Shown: in pieces, positions 1 through 5,428 of the stretch | Layout of the letters: each line of letters starts with the position of its first letter | Position numbering within the stretch: the stretch's first letter is position 1 | NCBI GenBank assembly: GCA_021779795.1 | Contig: JAJXZZ010000029.1 | Location: 1 to 13,259 of the forward strand | Length of the DNA stretch: 13,259 nt | From: Acidobacteriota bacterium | Lineage (GTDB): Bacteria > Acidobacteriota > Vicinamibacteria > Vicinamibacterales > Fen-181 | Direction of reading: 5' to 3' | Position numbers and translations under genes: made by a program | The notes under the pieces: model-generated | The model's database searches: none | Told to the model about the DNA's origin: nothing | What the model saw: the letters and a program-made list of their open reading frames with translations, nothing else

Positions 1-2
1 AA

Positions 3-37
3 GAATCGAGGCTGGATAGACCATCGTGCGATCGTGC
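3..37 (+). repeat. Composite intergenic repeat, copy A (core plus GATC octamers)
   Basis: A 21-base core at 3-23, GAATCSAGGCTGGRYRGACCA, matches 17 of 21 bases with copy B at 873-893. The first octamer, which shares its first two bases with the core, reads CATCGTGC (22-29) and is followed by GATCGTGC (30-37). Copy B has the same order of core then octamers. It lies downstream of the Uma2 gene and the left part may be cut by the window edge. The function is unknown. Confidence 0.55.
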
Positions 38-73
38 GAGCCGAAGCCTTGCCCTACCGCCGACGTGGTGCCA

Positions 74-94
74 TCAGCCGTCGGCCCTCAGCCG
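74..94. repeat. Degenerate heptamer tandem array (3 units)
   Basis: Three consecutive 7-base units, TCAGCCG, TCGGCCC and TCAGCCG, lie 20 bases beyond the Uma2 stop codon. The array is short and would be unremarkable alone, but it fits the period-7 arrays in other spacers of this window. Confidence 0.4.
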
Positions 95-113
95 TTAAAT
101 GCGAGCCGGCAGT

Positions 114-689
114 CTATTCGACCCAGAACTCGCCGAGGCTGAACTCGATCGCCTCGAACGGCTCCACCCGCACGGTGTCATCCCCCGCATGCGTGACCAG
201 GATGGTCCACCTGCCGCCCTCGAGGCGCAGGACCTCGAGCGTCCGCGCGATCGGGTCCGTCAGCCACGCGTGGCCGACACCTTCTCGAGCGTAGATCGTG
301 AGTTTCTTGACCCGGTCGAGGGACGCGGTTGACGGCGAGAGAATCTCGCAGATCCAATCGGGTGCGAGAGGGAAGTAGGCGGTCTCCGGCACACGGGGCA
401 TGCGCGTCCGACGCCAGCCGGCAAGATCAGGTACCAGCACGTCCGGCCCGAGGTGAAGTTCCGGTTCGGCCAGGATCCACCAGCCGCCCGGACCGCTGCG
501 GCCCGAACCGAATGCCGATTCCAGCAGGCCCGTCGTCCGGGCGTAAGCGACCGCATGGCGCGGCGCCGGCCGCGGGGAGGCGTGCAGTTCGCCGTCCACG
601 ATCTCGGCTACCAGGTTGTCGGGCAGCGTGGCCAGATCTCCGTAGGTCGCCGGGCGATCGAACGGCGGGACCCTCGGCACGATTCGCAT
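114..689 (-). CDS. Uma2 family (DUF820) nuclease-like protein
   Basis: The 191-residue product matches the usual size and layout of the Uma2/DUF820 family, which has a PD-(D/E)XK restriction-endonuclease-like fold and no settled biological role. It has the N-terminal 'LVAEIVDGEL' segment (about residues 27-36), then 'PELHLGPDVLVPDLAGW' with the acidic metal-site region, then 'WICEILSPSTASLDRVKKL' supplying the E-x-[LVI]-S-P-S and downstream lysines, and 'YAREGVGHAWLTDP' near residue 140. No signal peptide or membrane segment is seen. It stands alone with no partner gene. The ATG at 687-689 has no Shine-Dalgarno and overlaps a -10-like TACAAT (693-688). If that hexamer is the promoter, the real start is the GTG codon 4 at 680-678, giving 188 residues. 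The family call is firm, the start is not. Confidence 0.9.
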   Translation of the reverse strand: MRIVPRVPPFDRPATYGDLATLPDNLVAEIVDGELHASPRPAPRHAVAYARTTGLLESAFGSGRSGPGGWWILAEPELHLGPDVLVPDLAGWRRTRMPRVPETAYFPLAPDWICEILSPSTASLDRVKKLTIYAREGVGHAWLTDPIARTLEVLRLEGGRWTILVTHAGDDTVRVEPFEAIEFSLGEFWVE

Positions 690-693
690 TGTA
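688..693 (-). promoter_or_regulatory. Putative -10 element of a leaderless Uma2 transcript
   Basis: On the minus strand TACAAT (5 of 6 matches to TATAAT) is followed by seven bases and then GTG at 680-678, codon 4 of the annotated frame. The spacing equals that at the seven-helix gene (1053-1068). No convincing -35 is seen 16-18 bases upstream. Confidence 0.35.
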
Positions 694-755
694 CATCGTC
701 GTGCACGACCGGTACCAGGGCCGGTGCGGGCCCCGATGGCCGGAGGGTCACGTGA

Positions 756-773
756 GAATTCGAGGAATTCGCG
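756..773. repeat. 9-bp direct repeat
   Basis: Two adjacent copies of GAATTCG[AC]G lie in the 376-base spacer between the Uma2 gene and the seven-helix gene. The rest of that spacer holds copy B of the composite repeat and no credible gene. Confidence 0.35.
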
Positions 774-872
774 ACTCCTTCGCGGCGGGTTCCACAGTCA
801 GGTTGGCAGGGATGGCAACCCGGGTCGTCGTCCGGCGAGCAGTTGTCGCCAGGCGCCCTTCGGCAGGCACAG

Positions 873-955
873 GAATCCAGGCTGGGCGGACCAACTTGTG
901 ATCTTGCGATCTGGCGATCTTGCCATCTCGCGATCTGGCGATCTGGCGATCTCGC
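873..955 (+). repeat. Composite intergenic repeat, copy B, with seven GATC octamers
   Basis: The core at 873-893 matches copy A (3-23) with the same internal spacing. After six unrelated bases come seven exact-length 8-base units at 900-955, consensus GATCTSGC. Six units start with GATC and one (924-931) with CATC. The array lies about 110 bases upstream of the seven-helix gene. Translating it gives an ISRSGDLA-like peptide repeat in a frame open to 1806, but that looks incidental. Confidence 0.7.
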
Positions 956-1052
956 GACGGGCTCGCCTCGCGCCCCCCGCCGCCGGCTTCTCGGACTCCC
1001 GTCCTTCGACCGTGATCCGCCAGCGGCTGTCGGCCGCGCGCGTGGCGTGTGG

Positions 1053-1058
1053 TACGAT
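1053..1058 (+). promoter_or_regulatory. Putative -10 element of a leaderless transcript
   Basis: TACGAT (4 of 6 matches to TATAAT) is followed by seven bases and the GTG start at 1066. There is no Shine-Dalgarno before that GTG. The -35 region (about 1029-1035) is unconvincing. Confidence 0.3.
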
Positions 1059-1065
1059 CCGTTGC

Positions 1066-1806
1066 GTGGCGCTCACCGTCATCACCGGCCTGGTTGTCGC
1101 CCTCGCGGCGACGTTCGTGTCGCTGGCCCTGTTTGTCCGTACCGCCTTCGGGCGGGTGCCGCACGCCATCACGTTCCTGCCCGTGCCCCTGGTGCTCTTC
1201 AACGTCTGGATGACCGCCGAGTTCGTCTTCGAAACACTCAGCCAGTTCGCGCTGACCGCCATGACGCCGGCCACCGCGATGCGCGTGGTGGCCTTCGTCT
1301 TCCTGGTGGCCTCGCTGGCGCTCGTGGGGTTCCTCTACGGGTGCGTGTCGGTGGTGCACCAGCTGCTGGGCGGCCCGCTGGCGCGCCGCGTGCGCCGGGG
1401 GGCGAAGCACCTGTCGCTGCTCTTCGGGGCGCTGCTCATCGTCGGCTGGAGCGCCTACCAGTTCCAGGCGAGCACCGCGCTGTTCAACCCGCTCCGGCGG
1501 ATCCTGGGCGTGGCACAGTTCCCGGTGGTGCTGGCGGCCTGGATCTGGCTGCTGGTGGGGGCCCGTTCGCTGGACGATCAGCCCTGGCGGTCCGCGGTGC
1601 AGCGGCTGGCCCGGACCTACGTGGCGCTGTTCTCGCTGACCTTCGCCCTCGCGGCGGTGCGGGACCGACTGAGGGCCGTCGGTCCCGCCCTGCCGCTCGT
1701 CGTGGACATCGGCGTGCTGCTGGCCTACACCCTGCTCACCGTCGTCTGGGTCGAGTCGGCCCAGAGGGCGGGGCGCCGGGCGCCGGCTCACCAGGCGATG
1801 CCGTAG
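1066..1806 (+). CDS. Seven-helix integral membrane protein of unknown function
   Basis: From the GTG at 1066 the product is 246 residues and almost entirely membrane. Hydrophobic segments lie near residues 4-24, 33-55, 73-96, 115-132, 152-167, 183-198 (weak) and 207-229. The loop between helices 3 and 4 is arginine-rich (RRVRRGAK). The layout resembles the 7TM sensor module that heads some bacterial signalling proteins, but nothing follows the last helix except a 17-residue tail, so no output domain is present. I cannot name a family. The frame stays open to 724, but that stretch crosses the octamer repeat and lacks coding character. GTG at 1042 is an alternative start. The last 19 bases overlap the end of the convergent transferase gene. 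Confidence 0.7.
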   Translation: MALTVITGLVVALAATFVSLALFVRTAFGRVPHAITFLPVPLVLFNVWMTAEFVFETLSQFALTAMTPATAMRVVAFVFLVASLALVGFLYGCVSVVHQLLGGPLARRVRRGAKHLSLLFGALLIVGWSAYQFQASTALFNPLRRILGVAQFPVVLAAWIWLLVGARSLDDQPWRSAVQRLARTYVALFSLTFALAAVRDRLRAVGPALPLVVDIGVLLAYTLLTVVWVESAQRAGRRAPAHQAMP

Positions 1807-3629
1807 TCCTCCCCGTGGTTGCTCGACCCGCCCCACATCGTTCCGTGGACGCGGTCGAAGAAGATGGCGTTGATCGGGCCCGAGGTCAGCTTCAGGAAGT
1901 CCATCTTGTACCCGCGCCGCGCCAGGTCCTCGCGCACCCACGGCGGGATCTCGTCGTTGAGCGTGATCCGCCCCGGCTCGGACCGGTGGTCGCCGAACGA
2001 GCTGTGCATCTGGTAGCTGTTGAAATTGGCCGCCTCGGTCGCCTGCTGGACGTTCATCCCGAACTCGACGACGTTCAGGAAGAACTGCAGCAGGTTCTGG
2101 TCCTGCGTGTCGCCCCCCTGCACGGCGAAGGAGAGGAACGGCTTGCCGTCCTTGAGGGCGAGGCCCGGCGAGAGTGTCGAGCGAGGCCGCTTGCCCGGCG
2201 TCACCACGTTGTACGGGCACATCGCCTCGTCCAGGACGAACGACTGCATCCGCTGGCTCATGCCGATCCCGGTGCGGCCCGCGATCGTGGCCGGGATCCA
2301 GCCACCGCTCGGCGTCACCGAGACCACCCAGCCCTGGGCGTCGGCCGCCTCGATCGACGTCGTGCCGGCGGTGAAGGCCTCGTCGAAGGAGCGGCTGCCC
2401 TCGGCGCCGGTCGGCTTGGGCGGCGGCGGCGGCCAGGCGGCCAGGAACTTCGTGAACGGGTTCGTCCCGCCCTGGTACGGGTAGGGATCGCCGGGCTTCA
2501 CGTTCGGATCGTTCCTGTCCCAGTCGATCAGCTTCGCCCGATCGTGGGCGTACTGCTTCGACAGCAGGCCCGTGATGGGCGACGCCGGCGGCATGTAGGG
2601 GTCGCCGTAATAGAAGTCACGGTCGCCGAAGGACAGGTTCATCACCTGGTAGAGCGTGTGGATGTAGCGGGCGCTGTTGTAGCCCATGGACTTCAGGTCC
2701 ATCGGCTCCAGCATGTTCAGCGCCTGCAGCATCACCGGCCCCTGCACCCACGTCGTCAGCTTGTAGACGTCGATCCCCTTGTAGCTGGTGACCACCGGCT
2801 CCTCGATGTGGACCTGCCACTTGGCCAGGTCCTGCTCGGTGATCAGGCCGCCCAGTTCGCGCGAGCCGGCCACGAAGTCGCGGGCGATGTCGCCCTTGTA
2901 GAAGCGGTCGTAGGCCGCGTAGATCGCGTCCTTGCGGCTCTTGCCGGCGGCAAGCGCCTGCTGCTCGGCCTCGACCAGCTTGCGGAGCGTTGCCGCGAGG
3001 TCGGGCTGCCGGAAGATCTCGCCCGGGTCGGGGGCGACGCGCGCCCGGCCGGGATGCGTGAAGAAGACGTTCACCGACGGCGGCCACTTCGCGATCTCGC
3101 GGCGGTCGCGCTCGATCGTATCGGCCGCCTGCTGCTCGATCGGGTAGCCGTCGGCCATCTGGATCGCCGGCGCGAGGACCTCCTTGAGGCTCATCGTGCC
3201 GAACTCGGCCAGCATCGTCATCAGGCCGCCGGGCGTGCCGGGCGTGACGGCCGCCAGCGGCCCGTACTCGGGCGGGTACGCCATCCCGCGGCTGCGGAAG
3301 AACTCGGGCGTCGCGCCGGTCGGCGCCACGCCGAGCGCGTTGAGGGCGATGACCTTGCCGGTCTTCGGGTTGAAGATGAGCGCCTGCGTCTCGCCTCCCC
3401 ACGACAACGTGTCCCACATCGTGCACACGGCGGCCAGCATGGCGCAGGCCGAGTCGACGGCGTTGCCTCCCTTCTCGAAGATCATGGCGCCGGCCGTGGC
3501 GCCAAGCGGCTTCCCCGTGATTGCGACCCAGTGACGGCCGTGAAGCGCCGGCTTCACCGTCCGCTGGGCCGACACCGCCAGACCGAGGGCGGCGCACAGT
3601 GCCAGGAGCAGCAGCAGTCGGGTCCTCAT
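1788..3629 (-). CDS. Gamma-glutamyltransferase family protein (secreted Ntn-hydrolase)
   Basis: The 613-residue precursor has the length of bacterial gamma-glutamyltranspeptidases. A signal peptide (residues 1-21, ending VSA before Q22) predicts export. Family landmarks are 'MIFEKGGNAVDSACAML' (49-64), 'TPGTPGGLMTMLAEFG' (129-144), and the autoprocessing site 'GTTSIEAADAQG' (422-433), where T423 should become the small-subunit N-terminal nucleophile. After it come 'RPRSTLSP' (481-488) and 'QGGD' (504-507). In characterised enzymes the corresponding elements read TTH, SSMSP and SPGG, and an FREMAP motif supplies the arginine that binds the glutamyl alpha-carboxylate. Here that region reads ALGVAP (98-103), with Leu99 in place of the arginine. 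The fold and self-cleavage are likely, but glutathione specificity is doubtful. No Shine-Dalgarno precedes the ATG. It is divergent from the PhzF gene. Confidence 0.9.
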   Translation of the reverse strand: MRTRLLLLLALCAALGLAVSAQRTVKPALHGRHWVAITGKPLGATAGAMIFEKGGNAVDSACAMLAAVCTMWDTLSWGGETQALIFNPKTGKVIALNALGVAPTGATPEFFRSRGMAYPPEYGPLAAVTPGTPGGLMTMLAEFGTMSLKEVLAPAIQMADGYPIEQQAADTIERDRREIAKWPPSVNVFFTHPGRARVAPDPGEIFRQPDLAATLRKLVEAEQQALAAGKSRKDAIYAAYDRFYKGDIARDFVAGSRELGGLITEQDLAKWQVHIEEPVVTSYKGIDVYKLTTWVQGPVMLQALNMLEPMDLKSMGYNSARYIHTLYQVMNLSFGDRDFYYGDPYMPPASPITGLLSKQYAHDRAKLIDWDRNDPNVKPGDPYPYQGGTNPFTKFLAAWPPPPPKPTGAEGSRSFDEAFTAGTTSIEAADAQGWVVSVTPSGGWIPATIAGRTGIGMSQRMQSFVLDEAMCPYNVVTPGKRPRSTLSPGLALKDGKPFLSFAVQGGDTQDQNLLQFFLNVVEFGMNVQQATEAANFNSYQMHSSFGDHRSEPGRITLNDEIPPWVREDLARRGYKMDFLKLTSGPINAIFFDRVHGTMWGGSSNHGEDYGIAW

Positions 3630-3638
3630 GCGGGAACA

Positions 3639-3666
3639 GTACTACAAGATCTTTCGCGTGACACAA
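3639..3666 (-). promoter_or_regulatory. Putative promoter of the transferase gene
   Basis: On the minus strand TTGTGT (3666-3661), a 16-base spacer and TAGTAC (3644-3639) precede the ATG at 3629 by nine bases. The overlapping TACTGT (3641-3636) leaves six. Either reading gives a very short or absent leader, consistent with the lack of a Shine-Dalgarno. Confidence 0.3.
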
Positions 3667-3668
3667 TG

Positions 3669-3703
3669 GGGCTCTGGACTCCGGGCTCTTGGCTCCCGGC
3701 TCG
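3669..3703. repeat. Degenerate heptamer tandem array (5 units)
   Basis: Five consecutive 7-base units have consensus GGGCTC[CT] and fill the middle of the 126-base divergent spacer between the transferase and PhzF genes. The first and third units are identical (GGGCTCT). Confidence 0.6.
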
Positions 3704-3755
3704 CGGCAGCGTGACACCGCCGGCACCCGATCGCCGACCGCCGAAGAGGATCACC

Positions 3756-4538
3756 ATGGATCTGCGCCTGTATCAAGTCGATGCCTTTGCCGATCATCTG
3801 TTCGCCGGCAACCCCGCCGCGGTGTGCCCGCTCGAGACGTGGCTGCCCGACGAGGTGATGCAGAAGATCGCCGCCGAGAACAACCTGTCCGAAACGGCGT
3901 TCTACGTGCGCACGCCCCGCGGGTTCCAGATCCGCTGGTTCACGCCCGCCGTCGAGGTCGCCTTGTGCGGGCATGCGACGCTCGGCGCCTCGTACGTCAT
4001 CTTCAATGACGACGGCTGCCCGGGCGACGAGATCGAACTCGAGTCGAAGAGCGGCGTGCTGAAGGTGCGGCGCGAGGGTGACCTGCTCGTGCTGGACTTT
4101 CCGGCGGAACGACCGGCGCGGGTGGACCCGCCGGCCGGACTGGCGGCGGCGCTCGGCCGCGAGCCGCTCGAGGTCTGGCTCGGGAAGAGCGACTACATGG
4201 CCATCTACGCGGCCGAGGAGGACGTGGCCTCGCTGACGCCGGACATCGCCGCGCTCGGCGCCGTGCCGGGCCGCGCCGTCATCGTCACCGCGCCGGGGCG
4301 CCAGGTCGATTTCGTGTCGCGGTTCTTCGCGCCGAGGGTCGGCGTGCCGGAAGATCCCGTGACCGGGTCCGCGCACACCAAGCTGACGCCCTACTGGTCG
4401 GACCGGCTCGGCAAGCCGGTCCTCTCGGCGATGCAACTGTCGAAGCGCGGCGGCCGGCTGCGCTGCCGCATGGCGGGCGACCGCGTCGAGATCGCCGGGC
4501 GGGCGGTCCCGTACCTGACGGGGACGATTACGATTTAG
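3756..4538 (+). CDS. PhzF family isomerase
   Basis: The 260-residue protein has the diaminopimelate-epimerase-like two-lobed fold of the PhzF family. The N-terminus 'YQVDAFADHLFAGNPAAVC' (6-24) is typical. 'NNLSETAFY' (42-50) supplies Glu46, equivalent to the catalytic Glu45 of PhzF. 'CGHATLGA' (71-78), 'EDPVTGSAH' and the C-terminal 'QLSKRGG' and 'IAGRAVPYL' segments complete the signature. The founding enzyme isomerises dihydro-hydroxyanthranilate in phenazine synthesis. No phenazine genes are nearby, so the substrate here is unknown. The start is set by GAAGAGGA (3743-3750), five bases before ATG. The frame runs open far upstream (from 843) only because it is antisense to a high-GC gene. 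It is cytoplasmic and single-domain. It ends convergently with the small secreted gene, with a hairpin between. Confidence 0.93.
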   Translation: MDLRLYQVDAFADHLFAGNPAAVCPLETWLPDEVMQKIAAENNLSETAFYVRTPRGFQIRWFTPAVEVALCGHATLGASYVIFNDDGCPGDEIELESKSGVLKVRREGDLLVLDFPAERPARVDPPAGLAAALGREPLEVWLGKSDYMAIYAAEEDVASLTPDIAALGAVPGRAVIVTAPGRQVDFVSRFFAPRVGVPEDPVTGSAHTKLTPYWSDRLGKPVLSAMQLSKRGGRLRCRMAGDRVEIAGRAVPYLTGTITI

Positions 4539-4558
4539 CGGCGATCGCGGCCGGCTGT

Positions 4559-4586
4559 CGTCCCGCGCCCTGCGCCTTCCGTCTCC
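4559..4586. repeat. Degenerate heptamer tandem array (4 units)
   Basis: Four 7-base units of the form CG[TC]C[CT][CT][GC] begin 21 bases after the PhzF stop codon. The reverse complement resembles the purine-rich array at 7550-7612. Confidence 0.5.
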
Positions 4587-4613
4587 GGAGTGCGGCCGCC
4601 ACCTGCCGGTCCA

Positions 4614-4661
4614 GGGACGCCGTCAGGGTCGCGCCCGGTGGGCGACGCCCTGACGGCTCCC
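4614..4661. terminator. Long hairpin between convergent genes, probable bidirectional terminator
   Basis: The outer stem GGGA/TCCC (4614-4617/4658-4661) and a one-base bulge at 4618 lead to a perfect 10-bp stem GCCGTCAGGG/CCCTGACGGC (4619-4628/4648-4657). Then come a 3x3 internal loop, a 5-bp stem CGCCC/GGGCG (4632-4636/4640-4644) and a GGT loop. It lies in the 139-base convergent spacer between the PhzF gene and the small secreted gene. No T-run follows on either strand, so intrinsic termination is not certain. It could also be a transcript-protecting structure. Confidence 0.6.
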
Positions 4662-4677
4662 GCGAACCGGGACTGCT

Positions 4678-5199
4678 CTACTTCAGGTAGTCGCACAGCG
4701 CCTGGATGTCCTGATCCATGTAGGCGTTGGGTCCCGCGTGGAAGAGGACCTCTCCCGTCCGGTAGTCGTAGACGGTGTGGCCCGCCTGCAAGTAGATTGG
4801 CCCGTAGCCTTTCAGGATGACCTTGAAGGCGGGTCCCGCGAACGAGTTGATCGCCGGGATGCCGTCCTCCCAGAGGATGTGCTCCACCTCGAGCTCACCT
4901 GGCCCCCCCATGACGAACTTGTCCGGGTCGGTGGAGTTGTAGTACCTGGTTTGGCCGATGATCTTGATGAGGTACCTGTCTTTGACCAGGTTTCCCGCCT
5001 TGTCGTAACGCAGCGTGCCCCTAATCAAGATCACATCGTCGTAGAGGATGTTGAAGTCGCCGCAGCTTCCCGGGAGTTGGACCCCGGTGTCGGCCACGGT
5101 GAACTGATACGGCTCGATCCGGCCCTGCGTCTGGGCCGAAACGGCCATCCCGGCCAGCAGCAGCGCGATGGCAACGGCGACGACGATTCGCTTCTTCAT
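4678..5199 (-). CDS. Small secreted protein of unknown function
   Basis: The 173-residue protein starts MKKR followed by a clean signal peptide (hydrophobic 5-20, cleavage after VSA at 22). The mature part is about 150 residues and looks beta-rich, with motifs such as 'DDVILIRGTLRYDKAGNLVK' (54-73), 'GPIYLQAGHTVYDYRTGEVL' (133-152) and a C-terminal helix ending in YLK. Two cysteines (46 and 169) could form a disulfide outside the cytoplasm. I do not recognise a family. The start is decided by a Shine-Dalgarno: minus-strand GGGAGGT lies five bases before this ATG. The frame continues 38 codons upstream to 5313 without coding character. It is divergent from the HTH-TolB-TPR gene across 229 bases, so shared regulation is possible but unshown. 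Confidence 0.8.
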   Translation of the reverse strand: MKKRIVVAVAIALLLAGMAVSAQTQGRIEPYQFTVADTGVQLPGSCGDFNILYDDVILIRGTLRYDKAGNLVKDRYLIKIIGQTRYYNSTDPDKFVMGGPGELEVEHILWEDGIPAINSFAGPAFKVILKGYGPIYLQAGHTVYDYRTGEVLFHAGPNAYMDQDIQALCDYLK

Positions 5200-5236
5200 T
5201 GCGCACCTCCCGAAGAGACGGTGAAAGTTGCGGAGG

Positions 5237-5275
5237 GCCGGGACCCGCAACGCCGGGACCCGGAGACGCCGGACC
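5237..5275. repeat. 15-bp tandem repeat (about 2.5 units)
   Basis: GCCGGGACCCG starts two adjacent 15-base units (5237-5251 and 5252-5266), with a partial third from 5268. It lies in the divergent spacer between the small secreted gene and the HTH-TolB-TPR gene, close to where the promoter of the secreted gene should be. Confidence 0.5.
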
Positions 5276-5376
5276 GTGTCCAGCACGGTGCGTCCCGGCG
5301 GAGGCCGGTGCAAGCCTCAAAGTGCGCCAGGCGGCGATGACGTCGTTTGAAGCGCGGGGGTGAGCGGCGGACGGCA

Positions 5377-5405
5377 TTGCTGTTTGCCGGGAGGTGGACT
5401 AGGAT
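5377..5405 (+). promoter_or_regulatory. Putative promoter of the HTH-TolB-TPR gene
   Basis: TTGCTG (5377-5382), exactly 17 bases, then TAGGAT (5400-5405). The -10 matches consensus in 4 of 6 positions and the -35 in 3 of 6. Transcription would start near 5412, leaving a leader of about 17 bases without a Shine-Dalgarno. This conflicts with using the GGAGG at 5390-5394 for translation. Confidence 0.35.
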
Positions 5406-5428
5406 GAGCGGAGCATCGCGGGCGTCCG

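Noticed and set aside
114..689. Uma2 gene considered as part of a mobile element or defence island
   Set aside because: No transposase, inverted repeats or defence genes flank it. The composite repeats on both sides are in direct orientation and look like a dispersed intergenic family.
785..804. Small inverted repeat GGTTG...CAACC
   Set aside because: Only five base pairs with a ten-base loop, as expected by chance.
900..955. GATC octamer array considered as a CRISPR or replication-origin iteron array
   Set aside because: The units are 8 bases with no spacers, so it is not CRISPR. No replication gene or AT-rich unwinding region is nearby.
748..2220. A 490-codon minus-strand open frame over the seven-helix and transferase genes
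   Set aside because: It is Gln/Arg/His-rich, antisense to a convincing membrane protein and in the wrong frame of the transferase. Typical high-GC shadow.
843..3755. A frame open for almost 1000 codons upstream of the PhzF start
   Set aside because: It runs antisense to the transferase gene and through the octamer repeat. The translation is Arg/Ala/Gly-rich without domains, and PhzF has its own Shine-Dalgarno at 3743-3750.
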